DNA of 5,499 bases from an uncultured Pseudomonas sp. (GTDB taxonomy: Bacteria > Pseudomonadota > Gammaproteobacteria > Pseudomonadales > Pseudomonadaceae). Position 1 is the stretch's first letter; every line of letters starts with the position of its first letter. This document shows, piece by piece, positions 1 through 5,499 of the stretch. Where the stretch lies: assembly GCA_946886875.1 (NCBI GenBank), contig CAMPJN010000273.1:1-5499 (forward strand), read 5' to 3'. The translations under genes were made by a program, and so were the position numbers. The notes under the pieces are model-generated. The model worked only from the letters and a program-made list of their open reading frames with translations. It was not told the origin of the DNA and ran no database searches.

Positions 1-785
1 TCCACCGCACCGGTCAACGGGTAGCAGCCGAGGGTGCGGAAACGCACCATCTTCTTGGTGATGCGGGCTTTCTCTTCGTCCGACAGATGCTCGAGGATGC
101 GATCGTCGTCGATCATGATCAGAGTGCCGTTCTTCTCGATCACTTCACGCTCGGCGGCGAAGTACAGCGGCACGATCGGGATCTGCTCCAGATAGATGTA
201 CTGCCAGATGTCCAGCTCGGTCCAGTTGGACAGCGGGAACACACGGATCGACTCGCCCTTCTTGACCTTGCCGTTGTACACGTTCCACAGCTCGGGGCGC
301 TGGTTCTTCGGGTCCCAGCGGTGCTTGCTGTCGCGGAACGAGTAGACGCGCTCCTTGGCGCGGGACTTTTCCTCGTCGCGCCGGGCGCCACCGAAGGCTG
401 CATCGAAACCGTATTTATCCAAGGCCTGCTTCAAGCCTTCGGTCTTCATCACGTCGGTGTGCTTGGCACTACCGTAGGTGAAGGGGTTCATATCCTGCGC
501 CACACCATCGGGGTTGATGTGGGTGATCAGGTCCAGGCCGTATTCGTTGACCATTTTCTCGCGGAAACGGTACATCTCCTGAAACTTCCAGCGAGTGTCG
601 ACGTGCATCACCGGGAACGGCAGCTTGCCCGGGAAGAACGCCTTGCGTGCCAGGTGCAGCATCACGGCGGAGTCTTTACCGATGGAATAAAGCATTACCG
701 GGTTGTCGAATTCGGCGGCCACTTCACGAATGATGTGGATACTTTCCGCCTCCAGCTGTTTCAGGTGGGTCAGTTTATCGAGCAT
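1..785 (-). CDS. cysD: Sulfate adenylyltransferase subunit 2 (ATP sulfurylase small subunit), 3' end cut by window edge
   Basis: CysD is the catalytic small subunit of ATP sulfurylase. With the GTPase CysN (often a CysNC fusion in Pseudomonas) it makes adenosine 5'-phosphosulfate from sulfate and ATP in the cytoplasm, the first step of sulfate assimilation. The reading frame starts at the ATG whose complement is at 783-785 and gives [15 protein letters not shown], the usual N-terminus of this family. The PP-loop SIGKDS is at residues 34-39. The family blocks [15 protein letters not shown] (132-146) and [12 protein letters not shown] follow, and [10 protein letters not shown] sits at the left edge. 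About 261 codons are present of a usual ~305, so the last ~40 residues lie outside. The ribosome site is weak: GTGAG (complement of 791-795), 5 nt before the ATG. cysN is expected just beyond the left edge, but this is not visible. Confidence 0.97.
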   Translation of the reverse strand, partial: MLDKLTHLKQLEAESIHIIREVAAEFDNPVMLYSIGKDSAVMLHLARKAFFPGKLPFPVMHVDTRWKFQEMYRFREKMVNEYGLDLITHINPDGVAQDMNPFTYGSAKHTDVMKTEGLKQALDKYGFDAAFGGARRDEEKSRAKERVYSFRDSKHRWDPKNQRPELWNVYNGKVKKGESIRVFPLSNWTELDIWQYIYLEQIPIVPLYFAAEREVIEKNGTLIMIDDDRILEHLSDEEKARITKKMVRFRTLGCYPLTGAV

Positions 786-838
786 GGCTACTCACGGTTT
801 GCTGTGTAATTGGGCCGGCGGGCCGCGGACGAGCGCGC

Positions 839-844
839 ACTCTA
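839..844 (-). promoter_or_regulatory. Candidate extended -10 element of the cysD promoter
   Basis: Read on the minus strand, TGC-TAGAGT matches an extended -10 (TGn followed by 4 of 6 bases of TATAAT). It would give a leader of roughly 45 nt before the cysD ATG. The hexamer 17 bp further upstream (CTGAAT) matches TTGACA at only 3 of 6 positions, so the promoter may need an activator. CysB, the LysR-type activator of sulfate assimilation genes, is the expected one, but I cannot identify a CysB site with confidence. Confidence 0.35.
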
Positions 845-880
845 GCACAGCGCCCTCTTCTATTCAGGAGGCTATCTAGA

Positions 881-935
881 CCGAAACGATCTAGCTTTAT
901 ATCGGCCGAATAGCGCGCATCTAGATCGGATTCGG
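881..935. repeat. Long imperfect inverted repeat overlapping the 3' end of the NIF3-like gene
   Basis: The left arm 881-894 reads CCGAA-A-CGATCTAG and the right arm 921-935 reads CTAGATCG-GA-TTCGG. The arms pair over 13 bp (8 + 5), interrupted by a 1-by-2 internal loop, and enclose 26 nt. Inside that loop is a perfect 8-bp palindrome, TCGGCCGA (902-909). The right arm contains the stop codon of the NIF3-like gene (complement of 921-923) and its last codons. No T-run follows either arm on either strand, so this is not a standard intrinsic terminator. It may stabilise the 3' end of the transcript, or act as a protein-binding site upstream of cysD. Confidence 0.7.
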
Positions 936-1679
936 GCAGTCGATAAAGAGATGTTCGAGCGCAAAGTGCCGAGCAAGATAGTCGCCCAAGGCCTGCACGC
1001 CATAGCGCTCGGTAGCGTGATGGCCGGCGGCGATAAAGCTGATAGCGTTTTCCCTGGCGCTATGAAAGGTCTGTTCCGAGGCCTCGCCGGTCAGATACAG
1101 GTCGACCCCGGCGGCGATGGCCTGATCGATATAACCCTGACCGCCGCCAGTGCACCAGCCAATCCGCCGGATCATCTGGCCGCTGTCGATCAACAAGGGT
1201 TCACGGCCCAAGGTTTCCTGCACCCGCCTGGCGAAATCGCGTGCGCTCATGGCTTGGGCGAGGGAGCCGAGTAGACCGACGGTACGCGGATTATCCGGCT
1301 CCAACGCGCCTTCGACGGTGATATCCAACTGCGCGGCCAATTGCACGTTGTTACCCACCTCGGGGTGCAGGTCCAGCGGCAGGTGGTAGGCGAGCAGGCT
1401 GATATCGTTGGCCAGCAAGGTTTTCAGGCGGCGCTGCTTCATCCCGACGACGCAGGGATTTTCGCCTTTCCAGAAGTAACCATGGTGCACCAGCAGCACA
1501 TCGGCCCCAGCTTCCACCGCGGCGTCGATCAGCTCCTGACTGGCGGTCACCCCACTGACGATACGGCGCACCTGGGGCCGGCCCTCCACCTGCAAACCAT
1601 TGGGGCAATAGTCGTTGATCCGCCCAATATTCAGGTAACGGTCGGCTTCTTCCTGCAAAGTAGTGAGGGCAATGGCCAT
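921..1679 (-). CDS. NIF3/YbgI family dinuclear metal-centre protein
   Basis: This is a 252-residue protein of the NIF3 family, close to the 247 residues of E. coli YbgI. Family members form hexameric toroids with a two-metal site in each subunit. Some databases label them 'GTP cyclohydrolase 1 type 2', but the cellular role is not settled. The metal ligands can be read: H65 and H66 in LLVHHGYFW, D103 in PLDLHP, and H220 and E224 in GHHATER. Their spacing matches that of E. coli YbgI as I recall it. The block DYCPNGLQVEG (23-33) is also typical, and there is no signal peptide or membrane segment, so it should be cytosolic. The start is supported by GAGG (complement of 1689-1692) 9 nt before the ATG. 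It is divergent from algW across 112 bp and lies 135 bp upstream of cysD on the same strand. It is the short form, without the extra insert domain found in some relatives. Confidence 0.93.
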   Translation of the reverse strand: MAIALTTLQEEADRYLNIGRINDYCPNGLQVEGRPQVRRIVSGVTASQELIDAAVEAGADVLLVHHGYFWKGENPCVVGMKQRRLKTLLANDISLLAYHLPLDLHPEVGNNVQLAAQLDITVEGALEPDNPRTVGLLGSLAQAMSARDFARRVQETLGREPLLIDSGQMIRRIGWCTGGGQGYIDQAIAAGVDLYLTGEASEQTFHSARENAISFIAAGHHATERYGVQALGDYLARHFALEHLFIDCPNPI

Positions 1680-1733
1680 CAGTTATTCCTCAAACGTTGG
1701 TAGAAGCCGCTGCTTTATTGCGACATGGCCTTC

Positions 1734-1739
1734 TATAAT
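1734..1739 (+). promoter_or_regulatory. Consensus -10 hexamer of the probable algW promoter
   Basis: A perfect TATAAT lies in the 112-bp divergent region between the NIF3-like gene and algW. Initiation about 7 bp downstream would give a leader of roughly 45 nt. The region around 1711-1716 (TGCTTT) is a poor -35 match, so this may be a modest sigma-70 promoter. The same AT-rich stretch reads ATTATA on the other strand and could also contribute to the leftward promoter, for which I see no clear hexamer pair. Confidence 0.55.
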
Positions 1740-1791
1740 GGCGCACCTTAATGGGCCTCATTCAGCCCTCGCAACCCTCAGGATTCAATCG

Positions 1792-2934
1792 ATGCTCAAG
1801 GCCCTGCGTTTTCTCGGCTGGCCCCTTCTGGTAGGCGTTTTGTTGGCGTTGCTGGTTATCCAGTATTACCCGCAATGGGTCGGTCTGCCGACCCAGGACG
1901 TACAGCTGCGCCAGGCACCGATCTATAACCGCAGCCAGGAAGGCCCGGTGTCTTACGCCCGCGCCGTGGACCTGGCCTCTCCCGCGGTTGCCAACCTCTA
2001 CAGCACCAAGTTTTCCAACAAGCCAAATCATCCCTTGTTCGAGGACCCGCAGTTCCGCAAGTTCTTCGGCGACAACCTGCCCAAGCAGCGACGCATGGAG
2101 TCCAGCCTGGGTTCGGCGGTGATCATGAGTTCGGAAGGCTACCTGCTGACCAATAACCATGTGGTCAGCGATGCCGACCAGATAGTAGTGGCGCTAAAGG
2201 ACGGCCGCGAAACCTTGGCGCGAATGATCGGCAGCGACCCCGAGACCGATCTGGCGGTGCTGAAGATCGACCTGGAAAGCCTGCCATCGATCACCCTGGG
2301 GCGCTCCGACAATATCAAGATCGGCGACGTCACCCTGGCCATCGGCAACCCCTTCGGCGTAGGCCAAACGGTGACCATGGGTATCATCAGCGCCACCGGG
2401 CGCAACCAGCTGGGCCTCAATACCTACGAAGACTTCATCCAGACCGATGCGGCAATCAACCCCGGCAATTCCGGCGGTGCCCTGGTCAATGCCCATGGCG
2501 ATCTAGTTGGCATCAATACCGCGATCTTTTCCCGCTCCGGTGGCTCGCAGGGCATCGGCTTCGCCATCCCGGTGAAACTGGCGCTCGAAGTGATGCGCGC
2601 GATCATCGAGAACGGCCAGGTGATCCGCGGCTGGCTCGGCATCGAAGTGCAACCGCTGACCCCGGAGCTGGCGGAATCCTTCGGCCTGGAGGGTCGTCCG
2701 GGCATCGTCGTCGCAGGGATTTACCGCGATGGTCCAGCGCAGAAAGCCGGCCTGCAACCGGGCGACTTGATCCTCAATATCGATGGCCAGCCCGCTGGCG
2801 ACGGCCGCCGCTCGATGAACCAGGTAGCCCAGGCCAAACCGGGGGCGAAGATCCGCATCGAGATCATGCGCAATGGCAAGCGCATGGAACTGACGGCAGA
2901 AATCGGCGTACGCCCGCCTGCGACCAACGGTTAA
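1792..2934 (+). CDS. algW: AlgW, DegS-like periplasmic serine protease (anti-sigma MucA site-1 protease)
   Basis: AlgW is the Pseudomonas counterpart of E. coli DegS. In P. aeruginosa it senses misfolded envelope proteins or MucE through its PDZ domain and cuts the anti-sigma factor MucA, which leads to release of AlgU and to alginate and envelope-stress gene expression. The protein has 380 residues. Residues ~7-24 form a hydrophobic signal anchor in the inner membrane. The trypsin-like domain carries the triad H123 (NNHVVSDAD), D153 (TDLAVLKI) and S227 (NPGNSGGAL), the numbering I recall for P. aeruginosa AlgW. A single PDZ domain starts near the binding loop WLGIEV (281-286) and runs to about residue 375. 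I chose the ATG at 1792 because AGGA (1780-1783) lies 8 nt upstream and the hydrophobic anchor follows at once. The same frame is open back to 1663, but that extension overlaps the divergent gene and has no signal-like character. No clear terminator follows. Confidence 0.95.
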   Translation: MLKALRFLGWPLLVGVLLALLVIQYYPQWVGLPTQDVQLRQAPIYNRSQEGPVSYARAVDLASPAVANLYSTKFSNKPNHPLFEDPQFRKFFGDNLPKQRRMESSLGSAVIMSSEGYLLTNNHVVSDADQIVVALKDGRETLARMIGSDPETDLAVLKIDLESLPSITLGRSDNIKIGDVTLAIGNPFGVGQTVTMGIISATGRNQLGLNTYEDFIQTDAAINPGNSGGALVNAHGDLVGINTAIFSRSGGSQGIGFAIPVKLALEVMRAIIENGQVIRGWLGIEVQPLTPELAESFGLEGRPGIVVAGIYRDGPAQKAGLQPGDLILNIDGQPAGDGRRSMNQVAQAKPGAKIRIEIMRNGKRMELTAEIGVRPPATNG

Positions 2935-2956
2935 TACTGCTGGTCCACTCAATGGA

Positions 2957-2971
2957 TGGTAATTCTTCTCA
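2957..2971. promoter_or_regulatory. Fur-like operator upstream of the TonB receptor gene
   Basis: On the minus strand this reads TGAGAAGAATTACCA. It matches 11 of the 14 defined positions of the 7-1-7 Fur consensus TGATAATNATTATCA. The left half (TGAGAA) resembles real Pseudomonas Fur sites. It sits about 48-62 bp before the receptor start codon, where a repressor could block the promoter. A chance match is possible because the gap is AT-rich. Confidence 0.45.
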
Positions 2972-2975
2972 TTTT

Positions 2976-2996
2976 TAATGTTATGTTATTACATTA
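2976..2996. promoter_or_regulatory. Zur-like dyad operator upstream of the TonB receptor gene
   Basis: The 21-bp dyad has arms TAATGTTAT and ATTACATTA around GTT, which are complementary at 8 of 9 positions. The inner 19 bases (2977-2995) match 16 of 18 defined positions of AATGTTATANTATAACATT, the core of the gamma-proteobacterial Zur operator as I remember it. Zur with bound zinc represses zinc-uptake genes. The site ends about 22 bp before the receptor start codon and overlaps the likely -10 region (for example TATGTT at 2982-2987), a position that would block transcription. No experiment or motif scan backs this here. Confidence 0.55.
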
Positions 2997-3004
2997 TGAA
3001 AATT

Positions 3005-3011
3005 GAGAGGA
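3005..3011 (+). promoter_or_regulatory. Ribosome binding site that decides the TTG start
   Basis: GAGAGGA is a good match to the Shine-Dalgarno sequence and lies 7 nt before the TTG at 3019. The only nearby upstream ATG (2996-2998) is out of frame and reads into a stop at 3038-3040. This site therefore supports initiation of the receptor at TTG. Confidence 0.75.
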
Positions 3012-3018
3012 TTCCGTC

Positions 3019-5109
3019 TTGCGCCCAGCCCTTGCTTTAGCTGCCAGCCTGCTTGCCCCCAGCGCCCTGGCGGACAGCCCTGTCCAGCTCAACGACAGCA
3101 TCATTACCGCACCGACAGAAACCGCCGATGGTCCGGTACAAGGTTATCGCGCCACCCGTTCGGCCAGTGCCAGCAAGACCGATACGCCGATCCGTGAGAT
3201 TCCCCAGGCGATCAGCGTAGTGCCTGCCGCGGTGCTGGAGGACCTGGGCAGCGGCGATGTCGAACGCGCCCTGGAGTTCGCTGGCGGCGTGTCGAAGCAG
3301 AACGACTTCGGCGGCCTGACCCTTTACGAATACAGCGTGCGTGGCTTCGCCACCTCGGAGTTCTACAAGGACGGCTTCAGCGCCAATCGCGGCTACCCGA
3401 GCACGCCGGACGCGGCCAATATCGAACGCATCGAAGTGCTCAAAGGCCCCGCCGCCAGCCTCTACGGCCGCGGCGACCCCGGCGGCACGGTGAATATCGT
3501 CACCAAGAAACCCCAGGCCGATACCTTCGCCCGCCTGCAAACCAGCGCCGGCAGCTGGGACCGCTACCGCACCAGCCTGGACCTCAACAGCCCGCTGGAC
3601 GAACAGGGCGACCTGCTGGCGCGCCTCAACCTGGCCGTCGAGGACAACCACAGTTTCCGCGACCACGTCAGCAGCGAGCGTCTGTTCGCCGCGCCCGCGC
3701 TCAGTTGGCAGCTCAACCCCGATACCCGCGTGCTGTTGGAGGCCGAGCTGGTGCGCCACCGTTCGGTATTCGACCGCGGCATAGTGGCGCCGAACAATCG
3801 ACTGGGCAGCGTGTCGCGCTCGACCTTCCTCGGCGAGCCGAGCGACGGCGATATCGAAAACGATAACAACCTTCTCCAGGCCAGCCTCGAACACGCCCTC
3901 AACGACACCTGGCAATTGCGCCTGGCCAACCACTTCAAGGAAGGCCAACTGGCCGGCGACGCTTCGGAAAACCAGGCCCTGGCGGCCGACGGGCGCACCC
4001 TGACGCGGCGCTTTCGCGAACGCGAAACCACTTGGCACGACAGCATCACCCAGCTGGAACTGCGCGGCGAGGTGCAGTTCGGCGGTCTACAACACCAGCT
4101 GCTGATCGGCAGCGAGTACGAGAACTACCGCAAGAACGAGCGGGTCACCGAGATTCGCCCGCGTAGCGATATCGACATCTATGACCCGGTCTATGGCCGC
4201 CCGCGCCCAAGCGGCGCGCGTTCGGGCAGCGACGCCCACGAGCAGGTGCAAAGCCATGCGCTAAACCTGCAGGACCAGATCGTCTTCAGCGAACGCCTGC
4301 GCGGCGTGCTCGGGATGCGTTTCGAGCGCTTCGACCAGAGCATCGACAACAAGGCTACTGGCGGGCGTAGCAGCCAGCAGCACGATGCCCTGACCCAGCG
4401 CGCCGGCCTGCTCTATCAGCTGACCCCGGCCGTCGGCCTGTTCGCCAACGCCTCAACCTCGTTCAAACCGAATAACGGCCTGGATCGCAGCGACCGGCCG
4501 TTCGACCCGGAACAAGGTATCGGCTATGAGGCGGGCGTGAAACTGGACCTGCTGGACAACCGCCTCAGTGCGACCGTCGCCGCGTTCCATCTGACCAAGG
4601 AAAACGTGCTGACCGCGGACCCCAACCCCGCTTTCGCAGACTCCCAGGTCGCCGCAGGGGAAGCGCGCAGCCAGGGTTTCGATCTGCAGCTGAGTGGCCA
4701 GTTGACCGATGCGCTGCGGGTTATCGGTGCCTTTGCCTTTATCGACGCCGAGGTCACCAAGGGCGACGAGGCGCTGCCGGCCGGCAGTCGTCTGCTCGGT
4801 GTGGCACGACAAAGCGGCAGCCTGCTGGGCGTCTATGAATTCCAGGACGGCTGGCTGCGCGGCTCGGACCTAGGAGCGGCCTTCACCTATGTCGGCGACC
4901 GTTCCGGCCAGACAGGCAGCGACTTCAGCTTGCCGGCCTATCACACCGTCGACCTGCTCGCCCATTACGCCTTCAGCCCGCGGATAAAACTCGGCGCCCA
5001 TCTCAACAATCTGTTCGACGAGAAGTACTACGAGCGCTCCTACAGCAATCTTTGGGTGATGCCCGGCGAGCCGCGCAACCTGAGCTTCAACTTGACCGTC
5101 GACCTTTGA
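3019..5109 (+). CDS. TonB-dependent siderophore-type outer-membrane receptor
   Basis: This is a 696-residue outer-membrane beta-barrel receptor that would import a metal chelate using energy from TonB-ExbB-ExbD. A signal peptide with a short basic start (MR) and hydrophobic core ends at SALA|DS, after residue 18. A possible TonB box, DSIIT, is at 26-30. The plug domain spans ~55-165 and shows the siderophore-receptor blocks IREIPQAISVVP (58-69), VRGF (107-110), IERIEVLKGPAASLYGRGDP (135-154) and TVNIVTKKP. The rest is a 22-strand-type barrel with LNNLFDEKYY near the end. It ends in NLTVDL, without the usual terminal aromatic residue. It starts with TTG, placed by a strong ribosome site and by the signal peptide. 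The next gene follows 25 bp downstream, so the two are probably co-transcribed. Upstream Fur-like and Zur-like sites suggest metal control. The ligand cannot be read from sequence. External loops are not histidine-rich, which argues for a chelate rather than free zinc. Confidence 0.93.
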   Translation: MRPALALAASLLAPSALADSPVQLNDSIITAPTETADGPVQGYRATRSASASKTDTPIREIPQAISVVPAAVLEDLGSGDVERALEFAGGVSKQNDFGGLTLYEYSVRGFATSEFYKDGFSANRGYPSTPDAANIERIEVLKGPAASLYGRGDPGGTVNIVTKKPQADTFARLQTSAGSWDRYRTSLDLNSPLDEQGDLLARLNLAVEDNHSFRDHVSSERLFAAPALSWQLNPDTRVLLEAELVRHRSVFDRGIVAPNNRLGSVSRSTFLGEPSDGDIENDNNLLQASLEHALNDTWQLRLANHFKEGQLAGDASENQALAADGRTLTRRFRERETTWHDSITQLELRGEVQFGGLQHQLLIGSEYENYRKNERVTEIRPRSDIDIYDPVYGRPRPSGARSGSDAHEQVQSHALNLQDQIVFSERLRGVLGMRFERFDQSIDNKATGGRSSQQHDALTQRAGLLYQLTPAVGLFANASTSFKPNNGLDRSDRPFDPEQGIGYEAGVKLDLLDNRLSATVAAFHLTKENVLTADPNPAFADSQVAAGEARSQGFDLQLSGQLTDALRVIGAFAFIDAEVTKGDEALPAGSRLLGVARQSGSLLGVYEFQDGWLRGSDLGAAFTYVGDRSGQTGSDFSLPAYHTVDLLAHYAFSPRIKLGAHLNNLFDEKYYERSYSNLWVMPGEPRNLSFNLTVDL

Positions 5110-5123
5110 TTACCCCCAACCCC

Positions 5124-5128
5124 AAGGA
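5124..5128 (+). promoter_or_regulatory. Ribosome binding site of the DUF4198 gene
   Basis: AAGGA lies 6 nt before the ATG at 5135, within the 25-bp gap after the receptor stop codon. There is no room for a separate strong promoter or terminator, which supports a single transcript. Confidence 0.75.
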
Positions 5129-5134
5129 CCTTCC

Positions 5135-5499
5135 ATGAAAAACGTTCTTCCGTTCCTCGCTGCAGCCCTGTTTATCGGCCAGGTCGATGCCCACGGTCTG
5201 TGGACCGAACAACGTCGCGGCAATATCGAAACCATTTACGGCCACGGCGCCGAGGACAATGCCTTCAAGGCCGAGAAGATCAGCGGCGCCTGGGCCTACG
5301 ACAGCCGCGGCAAGATGATCCCGGTAACGCTCAAGCGCCTGGATGACCATGCCCGCCTGGAGCCGCTGAACCCGCCGGCCATGGTCGCAGTGGCGCTGGA
5401 TAACGGCCCCTGGTCGCTGACCCCGGACAAGCAGTGGATCAACCAAGGACGCAGCAAGGTGCCCACTTCGACCAAGTCCCTGCACACCTTCAAATACAG
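5135..5499 (+). CDS. Secreted DUF4198-family protein, probable metal-uptake partner, 3' end cut by window edge
   Basis: 121 codons are present and the frame runs off the right edge. Residues 1-19 form a Sec signal peptide (MKNVLPFLAAALFIG core) with a likely cut after VDA, leaving HGLWTEQ as the mature N-terminus. The block IETIYGHGAED (31-41) is what I recognise as typical of DUF4198 (PF10670). That family includes NikM-like components linked to nickel or cobalt uptake, and in Proteobacteria it is often found beside TonB receptors. Predicted location is the periplasm, possibly with a C-terminal membrane anchor beyond the window. H20, the mature first residue, together with H37, E40 and D41 are possible metal ligands; this is inference. 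The gene follows the receptor by 25 bp with its own good ribosome site, so it should work with that receptor. The family has no firmly established biochemical function, and the assignment rests on recalled motifs rather than a search. Confidence 0.78.
   Translation, partial: MKNVLPFLAAALFIGQVDAHGLWTEQRRGNIETIYGHGAEDNAFKAEKISGAWAYDSRGKMIPVTLKRLDDHARLEPLNPPAMVAVALDNGPWSLTPDKQWINQGRSKVPTSTKSLHTFKY

Noticed and set aside
87..809. Open frame of 240 codons on the + strand opposite cysD
   Set aside because: It is fully antisense to a clear cysD, has no recognisable motif, and is the kind of open frame that G/C-biased third positions produce on the opposite strand.
881..935. Inverted repeat read as an intrinsic terminator for the NIF3-like gene
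   Set aside because: Neither strand has a T-tract after the stem, the loop is long (26 nt), and the stem is interrupted.
1663..1791. N-terminal extension of algW in the same frame
   Set aside because: It would overlap the start of the divergent NIF3-like gene, has no ribosome site, and would place 43 unrelated residues before the membrane anchor. Starting at 1792 gives the known H123/D153/S227 numbering.
2942..2957. Small hairpin (TCCA-ctcaa-TGGA) after algW as a terminator
   Set aside because: The stem is only 4 bp and no T-run follows directly, so it does not support a terminator call.
2996..3040. Possible 14-codon leader peptide (MKIERIPSCAQPLL) before the receptor
   Set aside because: It overlaps the receptor start and has no ribosome site of its own. 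It also lacks any codon run or structure suggesting attenuation.
3037..4038. Open frame of 333 codons on the - strand inside the receptor gene
   Set aside because: It lies opposite the plug and first barrel strands of a certain gene. Its composition (rich in A, V, G, R) is typical of an antisense shadow in GC-rich DNA.
5087..5485. Open frame of 132 codons on the - strand opposite the DUF4198 gene
   Set aside because: It is antisense to a gene with a good ribosome site, signal peptide and family motif, and shows no motif of its own.

Overview
The window looks like a Pseudomonas chromosome: it is GC-rich, its codons favour G/C at third positions, and its proteins are typical of the genus. The clearest marker is an AlgW protease whose predicted catalytic residues fall at H123, D153 and S227, the positions I recall for Pseudomonas aeruginosa AlgW. 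As I remember the P. aeruginosa genome, cysD, a NIF3-family gene and algW lie close together there too. The exact neighbours differ here, so another Pseudomonas species is more likely.

Left half. Two genes read leftwards. The first is cysD, the small subunit of ATP sulfurylase in sulfate assimilation, cut by the left edge so that its last ~40 residues are missing. The second is a NIF3/YbgI-like dinuclear-metal protein. The 135 bp between them holds a probable cysD promoter and a long imperfect inverted repeat that overlaps the stop codon of the NIF3-like gene. Divergent from the NIF3-like gene is algW, a membrane-anchored periplasmic serine protease with one PDZ domain. In P. aeruginosa it starts the proteolysis of the anti-sigma factor MucA and so frees AlgU. 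A perfect TATAAT lies 52 bp upstream of its start.

Right half. An 84-bp AT-rich gap separates algW from a two-gene, metal-acquisition-like unit on the + strand. The first gene is a TonB-dependent siderophore-type outer-membrane receptor that begins with TTG. After 25 bp comes a secreted DUF4198 protein, cut by the right edge. The gap contains a 21-bp dyad that resembles a Zur (zinc repressor) operator. Just upstream is a Fur-like 7-1-7 box, about two helical turns away centre to centre.

How they fit together. The left genes and algW are housekeeping or stress genes. The receptor and DUF4198 pair looks like an accessory metal-uptake locus placed after algW. Its operator architecture, read by eye only, suggests control by zinc and possibly iron. 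The most interesting hypothesis is that this siderophore-type receptor and its periplasmic partner serve zinc or a zinc-binding metallophore rather than, or as well as, iron. No RNA genes, CRISPR arrays, insertion sequences or convincing intrinsic terminators were seen.
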